The notes: a model not told the origin generated them from the sequence alone. DNA of 64,000 bases from Rhodanobacter_A agri (GCF_044904705.1 NZ_JADIKL010000013.1:1-64000), one strand, 5' to 3'. Positions 17,530 through 26,708 are shown, numbered from the stretch's first letter. Translations and numbers: made by a program.

Positions 17530-18561
17530 TCAGCCGGCGTGGCTGTGCGCTTCCAGCAAGGGCGTCAGCGACACCGACCATGCGTTGAGGTTGCCGTTGT
17601 CCCACTGCTCGATACGCTGCAGGTATTCGGCCGCCTGCGCCGGGGTGTGCGGATAGTGCGCCACTGGCATGCTGCGGTCGCTGGTGAAGTACAGCGCGTG
17701 CTGGTCCGGCCCGAGGTGCGGCAGGTAGTCGGTGCTGAAGCCAGGGGCATCGTCGCCGGCGTAGCGGATGGCTTGCGGTGTGCCCCAGCCATCGCCCTGG
17801 CGGAACACGATGAACAAGTGGTCCTTGCTGTCGCCCGGCAGGCGGTGATCGCTGGCGAACACCATGTACGAACCGTCGGGCGCGATCTCCGGATCCACGT
17901 CGTTGTCGCCGTAATGGCTGAACGGCAGCGGCTGCGCCGGCTGGTAGGCGCCGTGCGCATAGTGCGACACGTACAGGCGCTTGCCCTTGCCCGGGTCGAT
18001 CGACAGGAAGTAGATGCTGCCATCGCGCGTCATGCTGGCCTTCCACACGGCGTCGCTGATGTTGACCGCGTCCGGCAGGCGCCGGGGCTTGCTCCAGCCG
18101 TCGCTGCCTTCGCGGTCCACGCGCCACAGGCCTACCTGGTTGTGCGCCGGCGTGGTGTCGATGCGGTGGATCGACACATAGACCACGTACTTGCCATCCG
18201 GCGAAAACTCCGGCGCAAGATCCGGCCAGGCGCCGGAGAACGATGCCATCACCGGCGCGGACCAATGCCCGTCGACGCGATGCGATTCCATGATGCTGCC
18301 GCCACCGGCGCCGCTGCGGGTGAACAGCAGCGTGTTGCCGTCGGGGCTGAAGGTCGGTGCCTCGTCGTTGGCAGGACCGGAGACGATGCCCGGCGCGAAG
18401 ATCTGCGGCGCGGCCAGCGCCGGCGGTGCGGCGGTGGCCGCGATGGCGGTGTTGAGGCCCAGGGCGGCAACCAGGGCCAGGCAGAGCGTGCGGCAGCGTG
18501 AACCGGACACGTGGTAACTCCCTATGCGGCAAGTCGAGAACCAGCGATCGGACATCCCCAT
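17530..18561 (-). CDS. Periplasmic TolB-like PD40 beta-propeller protein
   Basis: 343 aa with a signal peptide (hydrophobic LCLALVAALGLNTAIA, about residues 26-41) followed by at least four PD40 repeats recognised by F-[ST]-P-D-G or equivalents: APTFSPDGNTLLF, APEFSPDGKYVVY, DPEIAPDGSYMVF and LGPDQHALYF. These fold as blades of a propeller as in TolB, but the N-terminal TolA-box domain is missing, so it is not TolB itself. It may bind substrate or another envelope protein. It lies upstream of the MFS gene on the same strand, about 90 bases away, and downstream of the large glycoside-hydrolase-like gene. Confidence 0.8.
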   Translation of the reverse strand: MGMSDRWFSTCRIGSYHVSGSRCRTLCLALVAALGLNTAIAATAAPPALAAPQIFAPGIVSGPANDEAPTFSPDGNTLLFTRSGAGGGSIMESHRVDGHWSAPVMASFSGAWPDLAPEFSPDGKYVVYVSIHRIDTTPAHNQVGLWRVDREGSDGWSKPRRLPDAVNISDAVWKASMTRDGSIYFLSIDPGKGKRLYVSHYAHGAYQPAQPLPFSHYGDNDVDPEIAPDGSYMVFASDHRLPGDSKDHLFIVFRQGDGWGTPQAIRYAGDDAPGFSTDYLPHLGPDQHALYFTSDRSMPVAHYPHTPAQAAEYLQRIEQWDNGNLNAWSVSLTPLLEAHSHAG

Positions 18562-18648
18562 CCACGCGGTGCCGCGTCCATCGACCGGACGCGGCGCAGC
18601 GTGGGCGTCACGCTAGTTGCACGATCGCCTTGCCGCAGGTGCCGGACG

Positions 18649-21600
18649 TCACCCTTGACTGTCGCTGCCGTGCGCCGGCGGCGCCTCCAGCTCCAGCAAC
18701 CAACCCTTGCCGGGCTCCACGGTGATCTCATCGCCCGGCTTGAAGGTGGTGGCGGGCTGGAAGCCCTCCACCGCAGGCGCCACCAGACGGACGCGCGCAG
18801 GATTCAGGCCGAGCGCCTTCCAGTTGATCGTGAGCTTCACCTTCGCCGTGGCAGGTGCCCAGGAGGCGATGGACACGAGGGTCTTGTCGCCCTTGCGCAC
18901 GTAGCTGGTGGCGAGCACGTCGGGGTTGCCGGTCTTCACCGGCGTGTCGTGCACCCACCAGCCGACCATGTCGGCTTGCTCGATGCCGAACGCATCCCAC
19001 AGCTGCCACAGCCGGCGCGGGTCGCCGCCGGTCCACGGCAGGCGGTTGGTCATGCCGAACACCATGCCGCGCCACGGGTTGCCGCCGTTCTGCAGCATCT
19101 CGCCCATCAGGCCGTAGGGGATACCGGAGATCTCGGTGAGCCAGTACTGCGGCGAGGTCTTTTCGTAGTCGAATTCCTCGCCGAACCACAGGCGGTCGAT
19201 GTACGGGAACAAGCCCATGTAGAGCAGCGCGCTGTTGATGTAGCCGTCGCGTGCATCGAACTGGCTGGCCGAATGCAGGTCGATCAGCGCATGCGGGCGA
19301 TGCGCGTCCAGCACCTTGCGCACGCGCTTCATGGTGGTGCGGTCGTAGGCCACGTCGTCGAGGTACAAGCCGTCGATGCCGATGTTGCGCGCGAGCCAGT
19401 CCAGCCCTTCGATGTAGTAGTTGTGCCAGCGGCTCTGGCCGGCGTCGATCACCGCCGCGTCGCGGTTCTCCGGCACGTGCCAGGCGGCGATGTAGTTGCC
19501 GTCGAGATGCTCCTGCAGCCAGGAGAAGCCGCCGCCCTTGCCGGGGCTGATGACCTCGCTGCACGGTCCCGGCGCCGCCTGGCCGTCGTCGCCGATGCGG
19601 CAACCGGTGAGGCTTTCCAGCATCGGCAGTTCGGGCGAGCGGTCGGACAGCTCGCGGACGGTGTCGTAGATCTTCACCTCCATGCCGCGCGTATGAGCCG
19701 CATCGATGTACGCCTTCATCTGCGCCGGCGTGAGGAACGGGTAGTTGATCCACGGGTTGATCGGCGTGGCGTGGTGGATGTTCACCACGTTGGCGCCCTC
19801 GGCCTTGATCTCGTCGAGGTCGGCGTACTTGTGGAAATAGCGCTCGGCGAAATGCTGCGCCGGCTTGATCGTCTTGAACGGCGTCACCCGCAGCACGAGG
19901 TTGTAGTGCAGCGTCTGCCCCGCCGCCATCGTGCGCGGGCCGCTGAACGCCTTGACCAGGTAGCGCGCGCCGTTGCGCGCGAAGGTGATGCCGCCCTGCC
20001 CGGCGTTGTCCCACGAGCCCGGCATCAGCAGCGGTTGCTGGTGGTAGAAGTTGGTGTTGAGCGGGCGACGGTAGTGCTCGTCGCGCAGGTGGAATTCCAG
20101 GCCGGCGTTGACCGCACCGATCCAGGCACCGTCCTGGTTGTTCTCCACGTTCCACTTCCACGCGAAGTTGTCCGGCGCGGTCGAACCGGTGCGGCCCAGG
20201 CCCAGTTCGTACTGGACCACGTCGTTCTTCAGCGGGATTTCCAGCCGGATATCGTCGAGCTTCACCGGCGCCGCGGCAGTGAGTGCGATGGCGTAGCTCA
20301 GCGTGCCGTCCATCTCCAGGCTGGCAGTGACCTCGCCCTTGAGCGCGCCGGCCTGTCCCGCCACCTGCCAGTGCACCTTGCCGGGTCCGTCGGTCTGCAC
20401 CTTGGGCAAACCCTTCGCATCGAGCACGTGCGTGCCGGAGGCATCCTGTACCAGCAGGCGCATCGGCGCGGCGAGCAAGGCACGCGGCGTTTTCGCATAG
20501 CCCGTCATGCGCTCGTCGAAGAAGCTGTCGATCTGCGCCGGCAGGCCGCTGGACGCGAGCGTCACGGTGCGGCCGAGGATGCCGAGCCTGGCGCCATGCA
20601 CCGTCACCGCGGTGAACGGCTTCACCAGTTCATTGTTCTGCGCCAGCGTGGAGTCCAGCCAGCGCAGGCGGGTGAGCTCGAACGGATCGTCGTCGCCATG
20701 CGCCTTCGCCGTGTCGGCGCCAACCGTGATCGCCAGCGGCACTTGCCGCGGCGGCGCCCCGGCCGCACTGATCGTCAGCGTGCCGCGGTAGGTGCCTGGC
20801 TTCGCATCCGCCGGAACATCCAGCCCCATCCACAGCGGCTGCACGCGGCCTTGCGCCACATCGAGGCGATTGGCGAACGGCTTGCCCGCGTAATCGGTGC
20901 CGCCGAGGTTGAAGCAGCTGAGCCGTGCGGCCGGAATCGTCGCGCCGTCCGGACCGCGCAGATCGCCGAAGCTCACCCGCACGTCCTGCGCCGCGGCACG
21001 CGCAGTCCACAGGCCGACCTGGAAGCTCAGGTATTCGCCGCGCAGGGCCTGGTCGGCCAGGCTGCCGCCGGCGCCACGCTGGGCCCAGCGCTCGGGGATC
21101 TGGGTGAACATGCGGATCGGGTGTTCGCGCGTCTCCGGAAACAGCAGCCAGGGCCGGTCCGGATTCGCGGCAAGCAGGTACTGCAATGCGTCCGGCGCGG
21201 CAGTGCGCTCCATGTCGGTATAGGCATCGAAATCGTCCACCGCCTCGTAAGCGATCACGCGTGCCTGCGGCAGCTTCGCCGCATGGCCGGGATCGCCGAG
21301 GCCGTTCTTCTTCACCCACGCGGCGTCCGCGGTATCCGTCGGCGCGCGGTAGGTCACCGTGGGGTAATTCGAGCGGCCCTTGCCGGCGTAAGGCAGGTAG
21401 TAGATCGCGTAGGTGCCGGCCTGTTTCGCTTCGAACGCCAGCACGCCTTCGGCCTGGTCGATGCGCTCGCGCACCACGTTGCCCACCACCTGCCCGTCCG
21501 GGCCGGCGACGATGACGGCCACGCTTTCGGGGTGATGATCGCGCCGGTGCCAGGGGATGGTTACCTGCACCGCCGCGGCGGCCTTGTCCACCGCAACGGT

Positions 21601-21735
21601 GTAGCGATGGTTGCCGTACTGGTCGGCGTTCCAGCGCAGTTGCACGCCATCGGCGAGCGTCTGGGTCTGCGCCGCGGCGGCACCGGCGGCGAACAGCGCG
21701 CACGCCAGCAGGCAGACGGTTGGTGATTTGCTCAT
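18649..21735 (-). CDS. Large secreted glycoside-hydrolase-like protein (GH123/DUF6067 type)
   Basis: 1028 aa with a Sec signal (MSKSPTVCLLACALFAAGAA, cleavage near AAAQ). The N-terminal ~400 residues are beta-sandwich-like. The central and C-terminal part looks like a TIM barrel: VNIHHATPINPWINYP, DAAHTRGMEVKIYDT, GIDGLYLDDVAYDR and HALIDLHSASQFD. The acidic pair in LYLDD is in the position of a barrel catalytic or stabilising residue. A final beta domain covers the last ~100 residues. The family resembles GH123-like/DUF6067 enzymes acting on complex glycans, but I cannot name the substrate. Start chosen at ATG 21735 because it directly begins the signal peptide. Confidence 0.7.
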   Translation of the reverse strand: MSKSPTVCLLACALFAAGAAAAQTQTLADGVQLRWNADQYGNHRYTVAVDKAAAAVQVTIPWHRRDHHPESVAVIVAGPDGQVVGNVVRERIDQAEGVLAFEAKQAGTYAIYYLPYAGKGRSNYPTVTYRAPTDTADAAWVKKNGLGDPGHAAKLPQARVIAYEAVDDFDAYTDMERTAAPDALQYLLAANPDRPWLLFPETREHPIRMFTQIPERWAQRGAGGSLADQALRGEYLSFQVGLWTARAAAQDVRVSFGDLRGPDGATIPAARLSCFNLGGTDYAGKPFANRLDVAQGRVQPLWMGLDVPADAKPGTYRGTLTISAAGAPPRQVPLAITVGADTAKAHGDDDPFELTRLRWLDSTLAQNNELVKPFTAVTVHGARLGILGRTVTLASSGLPAQIDSFFDERMTGYAKTPRALLAAPMRLLVQDASGTHVLDAKGLPKVQTDGPGKVHWQVAGQAGALKGEVTASLEMDGTLSYAIALTAAAPVKLDDIRLEIPLKNDVVQYELGLGRTGSTAPDNFAWKWNVENNQDGAWIGAVNAGLEFHLRDEHYRRPLNTNFYHQQPLLMPGSWDNAGQGGITFARNGARYLVKAFSGPRTMAAGQTLHYNLVLRVTPFKTIKPAQHFAERYFHKYADLDEIKAEGANVVNIHHATPINPWINYPFLTPAQMKAYIDAAHTRGMEVKIYDTVRELSDRSPELPMLESLTGCRIGDDGQAAPGPCSEVISPGKGGGFSWLQEHLDGNYIAAWHVPENRDAAVIDAGQSRWHNYYIEGLDWLARNIGIDGLYLDDVAYDRTTMKRVRKVLDAHRPHALIDLHSASQFDARDGYINSALLYMGLFPYIDRLWFGEEFDYEKTSPQYWLTEISGIPYGLMGEMLQNGGNPWRGMVFGMTNRLPWTGGDPRRLWQLWDAFGIEQADMVGWWVHDTPVKTGNPDVLATSYVRKGDKTLVSIASWAPATAKVKLTINWKALGLNPARVRLVAPAVEGFQPATTFKPGDEITVEPGKGWLLELEAPPAHGSDSQG

Positions 21736-21831
21736 GGCGGCCCCCGATGGATGATCGACGTGAATATGTAACCCGCCAGCCATCTTTTCGCAAGCAAACG
21801 ATTCAATACGCAATAAATCGAAGCATTCTTA

Positions 21832-22097
21832 GAGCCTGCTCACGATCTCCGCATGGCTCGCGCCGGGAGCTGTTTGCGCGCAGGCCAAGGAAGAACGAAG
21901 GAGTGGACGTCCGTCCACGACTGAGTGATGACGCCGGCATGCGGGCAAACAGACCCGGCCCTTCGGGTTGCCTTGCCGTGGCCGCCATGCGGCAGCGCGC
22001 GGCTTGACCTGCCAGCCAGGCAGGCGCTGCGCCACGCCCTGCCACCTGACGGCCACGGCAAGGCAACGCGAGCTATGTGGAGATCGTGAACAGGCTC
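21832..22097. mobile_element. 266-bp MITE-like element with ~30-bp terminal inverted repeats and TTA duplication
   Basis: The left tip GAGCCTGCTCACGATCTCC (21832-21850) matches the reverse complement of the right tip at 22079-22097 with one mismatch; matching continues to about 30 bp with three mismatches. Flanking TTA triplets (21829-21831 and 22098-22100) look like a target duplication. A second internal inverted pair containing GCCTTGCCGTGGCC lies further in. There is no coding capacity for a transposase, so it would need one supplied in trans, perhaps from an IS5-like element. It explains the gap between the two flanking genes. Confidence 0.75.
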
Positions 22098-23084
22098 TTA
22101 GGCGCTACGATCGCTGCGCAAGGCGCGCGTGGCCGCCTCGTCGCCAGCTGCCTCGCTACCGCTGACCCAGCCGAACAGTGCGATGCCGGACACGATCGCC
22201 AGCGCGCCCAGCGCCGCCCAGCCATGCGGCCATGCCTCGCCGAGCAAGGCCGCGCCCAGCGCCGTGGTGAACAACAGTTCGGCCGCCTGCATCGCCTCCA
22301 CCGCGGCCAGCGCGGTGGGCTGCGTGCGCACCCGGTCGGTGGCGGCAAAGAACAGCACGGTGGCGATCACGCCCGAGGACAAGGCCACGCCACCTGCCAG
22401 CAGCCCCTCGCGCCAACTCGGCGGACCGACCGCGACCCATGCGATCGCAGCGAACAGCAGCCACAAGGGCCAGCTGCACAGCGTCATGCCGAACACGCGC
22501 TGCAACGCGTTCACCCGGTGGGCGCTGGTTTCCAGGTGCAGCAACAGCATGCGGTTGCCCAACGGATAAGCGAACGCGGCCAACACCACCGCACCGGCCG
22601 CCAGCCAGTCGCCGGTGCCCAGCCGGCCGTGGGCATGCCCCCATTGCAGCGCGAACACGCCCGCCACGATCAGCGCGCCGATCGCCAGCGTGGGCCAGGC
22701 CAGCCGCCGGCGCGCGTCGCGGTAGATCAGCGGTGCCAGCAACGGCCCGGCCAGCACGGTGGTCTGGAAGCTGCCCGCCACCAGCCACGCCGGCCCGCTG
22801 CCGGCAGCACAGGTCAGCGGCACGCCGAACAGTACGAAGCCGACACTGCTCCAGGTCAGCCAGGCACGCGGATGCCTGCGCAGCTCACGCGGCAGTTCGC
22901 CCAGCCCGCCGCGCCACGGCAGGGCCAGCGCCAGCAGCGGCAAGGTGATGAGGTAGCGCAGGATCACTGCCCATGCCCAATGTCCGCCGCCACTCACCAG
23001 GCTGCGGTTGAGCACGTAGGTCATCGTGAAGAACAGCGCCGCGCACAGCGCCAGTCCCACGGCGGCGAGAGCATTGCGGCGCAT
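22098..23084 (-). CDS. EamA-like DMT transporter (multidrug resistance efflux family)
   Basis: A 328-aa inner-membrane protein with about ten hydrophobic helices, resembling the EmrE-related 'multidrug resistance efflux transporter' branch of the DMT superfamily (FFTMTYVLNRSLVSGGGHW near the N-terminus, QAAELLFTTALGAALLGE near the C-terminus). The substrate is unknown. ATG 23084 was chosen; a TTG 33 bases upstream is the alternative. Its TAA stop is formed by the TTA triplet flanking the MITE-like element, so the C-terminus may have been altered by the insertion. It lies downstream of the CpxA-like kinase gene on the same strand. Confidence 0.85.
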   Translation of the reverse strand: MRRNALAAVGLALCAALFFTMTYVLNRSLVSGGGHWAWAVILRYLITLPLLALALPWRGGLGELPRELRRHPRAWLTWSSVGFVLFGVPLTCAAGSGPAWLVAGSFQTTVLAGPLLAPLIYRDARRRLAWPTLAIGALIVAGVFALQWGHAHGRLGTGDWLAAGAVVLAAFAYPLGNRMLLLHLETSAHRVNALQRVFGMTLCSWPLWLLFAAIAWVAVGPPSWREGLLAGGVALSSGVIATVLFFAATDRVRTQPTALAAVEAMQAAELLFTTALGAALLGEAWPHGWAALGALAIVSGIALFGWVSGSEAAGDEAATRALRSDRSA

Positions 23085-23141
23085 CGGCGGATCGTCGGCA
23101 AAGCGCGAGTGTGGCAAATCGCGGCAGCTTTGCGTAGCGCC

Positions 23142-24512
23142 TCAGCTCGCCGCCAGCGGCAACCGCAACCGCACCTCGAACCCGCCCCCTTCGGCATTGC
23201 GCGCGAGGATTTCGCCGCCATGCGCCTTGGCCACGCGCTGCGCGATGGCGAGGCCGAGGCCGTGGCCTTCGGCGCGGGCGGCATTGCTGCCGCGGAAGAA
23301 GGGCCGGAACAGGGAATCCAGCTCGGCCTCGGGTACGCCGGGACCGTGGTCGCGCACCACGCATTCGGCCTGCCCGTCGATGGCGCGCACCGCGAGTTCC
23401 ACGGCGGCGCCTTCGGCGCTGTACTTGATGGCGTTGGCGATCAGGTTGCCCAGCGCGCGCTCCAACAGCACGGGGCTGCCGACCACGTCGGCCGGCCCGT
23501 CTGCGGGCAGCCATTGCAGATGGATGCGGCGCGCATCCGCTTCCAACGACGCTTGCCGCAAGCCGTCGTGGGCGAGCTCGATGAAGTCCAGCCGCTCGCG
23601 TTCCATGCCTGGCAGGCCGCCTTCCATGCGCGACAACGCCAGCATGTCGCCGGTCATGCGATCGAGCCGGGCGATCTCCTGCTCGGCTCGCCGGAAGTGG
23701 CGTTCCGCTACGGCGGGATCGTCGGCGCGCTGGGCCAGGTCGAGGATCAGCTGCAGGCGCGCCAGCGGCGAGCGCAGTTCATGCGATAGATCCTGCAGCA
23801 CGCGGCGGTCGTGCGTGACCAAGGCCTCGATGCGTTCGGCCATGGCGTCGAAATCGCCGGCCAGCTGGGACAGTTCGTCACGCGTGGCGCCTTGGCGGCC
23901 CACCCGTGTGGACAGTTCGCCCGCGGCCATGCGCCGCGCCGCGTCGCGCAGCGCCTGCACCGGCTTCGCCACGCTGCGCGCCACCCACCATCCCACCAGC
24001 CCGATGCACAGCAGCGACAGCACGAATTGCACGGCCAGCAGGATCTTCTCGCGCGTCTGCGGCGGCAGCCGCGTATGCGTGCGGCTGACCGCCACCAGCT
24101 GGCGCTGCTGGCCATCCGCGCCGATCACGGGCTGCACCGCCAGATACACGAACTGGCTGCGCCAAGGCTTCAGCACCAGGCTGCGGTCGGCCGCCAGCAT
24201 GCCGGGCAAGGAATCGTGGATCGACGGCGGCAGGCGGATCGGCTGCAGCGCCTGCCCGTTCTGGAACAAGGTGGCCTCGACGAAGACACCTTCGTGCCGT
24301 TGCTGCGCTATCCAGTCCGCCAATGCGGGCTGGCCGCCTTGCTCGTAGGCCTGGTCGGCCGATTGCGCCAGCGCACTCCAGTCGATCTCCACCGCGGTGG
24401 TGTATTCGACGAAGCGCCGGGCAAGGAAGCCGCCCAGCACCAGCACCAGCAGGTTCACCGCGCAGAACCACAGCAGCAGGCGCCAGTACAGCGAGCTCTT
24501 GAACGGATTCAT
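23142..24512 (-). CDS. cpxA: CpxA-like sensor histidine kinase
   Basis: 456 aa: transmembrane helix 1 (about 11-31), a ~125-residue periplasmic sensor, transmembrane helix 2 (about 157-178), HAMP, a dimerisation helix with phospho-acceptor H244 in DLSHELRSPLARLQ, then the ATP-binding domain with N box NLIANAIKYS, G1 DHGPGVP and G2 GHGLGLAIA. The kinase shares a 4-bp overlap with the response regulator gene (stop of the regulator inside its start). With a Spy-family chaperone divergent from the pair and a consensus CpxR box between them, this is an envelope-stress CpxRA-type system. It signals misfolded periplasmic protein by phosphorylating the regulator. Confidence 0.9.
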   Translation of the reverse strand: MNPFKSSLYWRLLLWFCAVNLLVLVLGGFLARRFVEYTTAVEIDWSALAQSADQAYEQGGQPALADWIAQQRHEGVFVEATLFQNGQALQPIRLPPSIHDSLPGMLAADRSLVLKPWRSQFVYLAVQPVIGADGQQRQLVAVSRTHTRLPPQTREKILLAVQFVLSLLCIGLVGWWVARSVAKPVQALRDAARRMAAGELSTRVGRQGATRDELSQLAGDFDAMAERIEALVTHDRRVLQDLSHELRSPLARLQLILDLAQRADDPAVAERHFRRAEQEIARLDRMTGDMLALSRMEGGLPGMERERLDFIELAHDGLRQASLEADARRIHLQWLPADGPADVVGSPVLLERALGNLIANAIKYSAEGAAVELAVRAIDGQAECVVRDHGPGVPEAELDSLFRPFFRGSNAARAEGHGLGLAIAQRVAKAHGGEILARNAEGGGFEVRLRLPLAAS

Positions 24513-25198
24513 GGGGCGACCGCCACCAGCACGTAGCCGGCGCCGCGTACGGCATCGATGCGCGGCGAGTGCGCGGAGGCTTCGGCCAGCTTGTGGCGCA
24601 GGCGGCTCACGTGCACGTCGATACTGCGGTCGTAGCGCTCCAGCTCGCGCCCCAGTGCGAGGCGGGTCAGCGCCGCCTTGTCCACCAGTTCGCCAGCGCG
24701 TTGCGCCAGCGCCAGCAGCAGCTGGAACTCGGCGCCGGTGAGCGACAGCTCCTGTTCCTCGACCGTGGCCCGGCGTTCGCCGGGCAGCAAGCGCAGCACG
24801 CCCAGTTGCAACTCCCCGGTGGCGGTGCCCGGCGTGTTGCGCCGCAGCTGTGCGCGGATGCGGGCCAGCAGCTCGCGTGGCAGGCAGGGCTTGGCGAGGT
24901 AGTCGTCCGCGCCCAGTTCCAGCCCCACCACCCGGTCCACCGGTTCGCCGCGTGCCGAGAGCATGATCACCGGCAAGCGGTATTTCCTGCGCAGTTCGCG
25001 CAGCGTCTCCAGGCCGTCGCGGCCCGGCATCATCACATCGAGGATCAACAGGTCGGGCCGCTGCGCCGCGCTGTTCAGCCGCGCCAGCGCCGCCTCGCCG
25101 TCGTGGGCGAGATCCACGGCAAAACCCTCGCGCTGCAGGTACTCGGCCAGCAGGCTGCAGAGTTCGCGGTCGTCATCGGCGATCAGGATGCGGGACAT
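24509..25198 (-). CDS. cpxR: CpxR-like OmpR-family response regulator
   Basis: 229 aa. Receiver domain 1-115 with the acidic pocket DDD (8-10), phospho-acceptor D54 in LILDVMMPG, and K103 in YLAKP. The C-terminal winged helix (about 130-227) contains the OmpR-type recognition region RSIDVHVSRLRHKL and the wing RGAGYVL. It is cytoplasmic; once phosphorylated by the adjacent kinase it should bind the GTAAA-N5-GTAAA site at 25241-25255, 43 bases upstream of its own start, giving autoregulation and control of the divergent spy-like gene. Confidence 0.93.
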   Translation of the reverse strand: MSRILIADDDRELCSLLAEYLQREGFAVDLAHDGEAALARLNSAAQRPDLLILDVMMPGRDGLETLRELRRKYRLPVIMLSARGEPVDRVVGLELGADDYLAKPCLPRELLARIRAQLRRNTPGTATGELQLGVLRLLPGERRATVEEQELSLTGAEFQLLLALAQRAGELVDKAALTRLALGRELERYDRSIDVHVSRLRHKLAEASAHSPRIDAVRGAGYVLVAVAP

Positions 25199-25240
25199 GG
25201 GCAGCTATTTAGCGATGCGCAGCGTCTGGCGGCAGGGGGC

Positions 25241-25255
25241 TTTACCCATCTTTAC
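25241..25255 (-). promoter_or_regulatory. Consensus CpxR box (GTAAA-N5-GTAAA)
   Basis: The plus strand reads TTTACCCATCTTTAC, whose complement is GTAAA-GATGG-GTAAA, an exact match to the Escherichia coli CpxR consensus. It sits in the 135-bp spacer between the divergent cpxR-like and spy-like genes. Confidence 0.8.
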
Positions 25256-25333
25256 GCTTTCGCAAAGAACATACACGCCCGGATGTCGTCCAATAGCCAC
25301 ACGTTCCACTCCCCCATGCAAGAGGCGACAACC

Positions 25334-25840
25334 ATGCGCAAGAACCTCATTCTCGGCCTGGCCCTCAGCTCGGCGCTGGCCATCGGCAGCTTCGCCGTCG
25401 CGGCGCAAGGCGCCCCCGGCCCGGGCGGTCCCGGCGGCTGGGGCCACCATGGCGGCCACCACGGCATGATGGATCTGCACAAGCTCAACCTGAGCGACGC
25501 CCAGAAGGCCAGCATCAAGCAGATCATGAAGAGCAGCTTCGGCCAGAACAAGAGTCAGTTCCAGGCGGTGCGCCAGCAGCGGCAGGCGTTCGAGGCGATG
25601 AACCCCTCCGACTCCGGCTACCAGGCCGCCGCGGCCTCGCTAGCCCAGGCCGAAGGCGCCGCCACCACGGCACGCGTGCAGCAAATGGCCAACGTCCGCG
25701 CGCAGATCTACGCCGTACTGACCCCGGCCCAGCAGTCGCAGTGGGCCACGATGAAGGCGCAGCAGCAGGCACGCCACCAGCAATGGCAGGAGTTCAAGGC
25801 CCAGCAGAAGGCGAGCGGCGGCTCGCAGAGCGGCCAGTAA
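25334..25840 (+). CDS. Spy/CpxP-family periplasmic chaperone
   Basis: 168 aa with signal peptide MRKNLILGLALSSALAIGSF and cleavage near AAAQ. The mature protein begins with a Gly/His-rich stretch, then two LTxxQ-type motifs of the family: LNLSDAQKASIKQ (about 50-62) and LTPAQQSQW (about 130-138). Spy proteins form cradle-shaped helical dimers that hold unfolded envelope proteins; CpxP also damps CpxA signalling. The position opposite cpxR-like with a CpxR box between them fits either role. The ATG at 25334 is preferred over 25316 because it directly precedes the signal. A strong terminator follows. Confidence 0.92.
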   Translation: MRKNLILGLALSSALAIGSFAVAAQGAPGPGGPGGWGHHGGHHGMMDLHKLNLSDAQKASIKQIMKSSFGQNKSQFQAVRQQRQAFEAMNPSDSGYQAAAASLAQAEGAATTARVQQMANVRAQIYAVLTPAQQSQWATMKAQQQARHQQWQEFKAQQKASGGSQSGQ

Positions 25841-25888
25841 GGGCAGGAACCGCTGCGCATCCCCTCCTCCCTCGTTGCGCAGCGGGGG

Positions 25889-25921
25889 GCCGCGTCGGCC
25901 GATGGCCGGCGCGGCTTTTTT
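25889..25921 (+). terminator. Rho-independent terminator of the spy-like gene
   Basis: Stem GCCGCGTCGGCC / GGCCGGCGCGGC with a GAT loop and one mismatch, followed by six T residues. Confidence 0.88.
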
Positions 25922-25961
25922 GTTGCCTGGCGCCTGGGCGATACGACGCCTGCCCACTACC

Positions 25962-26708
25962 TCAGGTGGGATACATGCCGCCGTTGGGGCTGATGGTCTG
26001 GCCGGTGAGGTAGCCGTTGCGTGCCAGCGCCGCTACCACGTCGGCCACTTCCTCCGCCGTGCCGAAGCGGCCCACCGGGATGCGCGCAGCGCTGGCACCG
26101 AGTCCATCGCCCATGTCGGTGGCGATCAATCCGGGTGCCACCGCGTTGACGGTGATGCCCTCGCCCGCCAGTCGCGAGGCGTAGAAATGCGTCAGCCCGA
26201 GAATGCCGGCCTTGGATGCCGCATAGTGCGGACCCACGATGCCGCCTATCTGCGCCGCTGTGGACGACAAGTTGACGATGCGCCCCCAACCGGCGCCGCG
26301 CATGTCCGGCACGACCGCCTGCGTCACCAGGAACACCGATTTGAGGTTGGCGTCGATCACCGCGTCCCAGTCGTCCTCGGTCGCCTGCTCGATCGACTGC
26401 AGGCGCGCCATCCCTGCGTTGTTGACCAGGATCGCGATGTCGCCGAGCCGCTGCCGTGTTTCGGCCACCAGTCGCGCCACGTCCGCCGCCACTGAAACAT
26501 CGGCCTGCACCGCGATGGCCCGCCCGCCATCGTTCGCGATCGCCGCACACACCTCCGCGGCCGCCTGTTCATTGCGCAGGTAGTTCACCGCCACGCTGGC
26601 GCCTTCGCGCGCCAGCGCGATCGCCACCGCACGGCCTATGCCGCGCGAGGCACCCGTGACCAGGGCCACGCGTCCGTCGAGGGGACGCCCGATCGATACC
26701 GGACTCAT
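25962..26708 (-). CDS. Short-chain dehydrogenase/reductase, FabG-like
   Basis: A 248-aa Rossmann-fold oxidoreductase with cofactor motif TGASRGIG (about 19-26), NNAG (about 95-98), the catalytic serine in NLSSTAAQIGG, and YAASK. A lone FabG-like gene outside a fatty acid cluster usually serves secondary metabolism or detoxification; the substrate is unknown. It is the last gene of a three-gene operon; its ATG overlaps the hydrolase stop (tcat on the plus strand). Confidence 0.9.
   Translation of the reverse strand: MSPVSIGRPLDGRVALVTGASRGIGRAVAIALAREGASVAVNYLRNEQAAAEVCAAIANDGGRAIAVQADVSVAADVARLVAETRQRLGDIAILVNNAGMARLQSIEQATEDDWDAVIDANLKSVFLVTQAVVPDMRGAGWGRIVNLSSTAAQIGGIVGPHYAASKAGILGLTHFYASRLAGEGITVNAVAPGLIATDMGDGLGASAARIPVGRFGTAEEVADVVAALARNGYLTGQTISPNGGMYPT

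Noticed and set aside
18511..21726. 1071-codon plus-strand open frame opposite the glycoside-hydrolase-like gene
   Set aside because: Antisense artefact of strong third-position GC bias; protein is Arg/Val/His-rich without domains, and the minus frame has a signal peptide.
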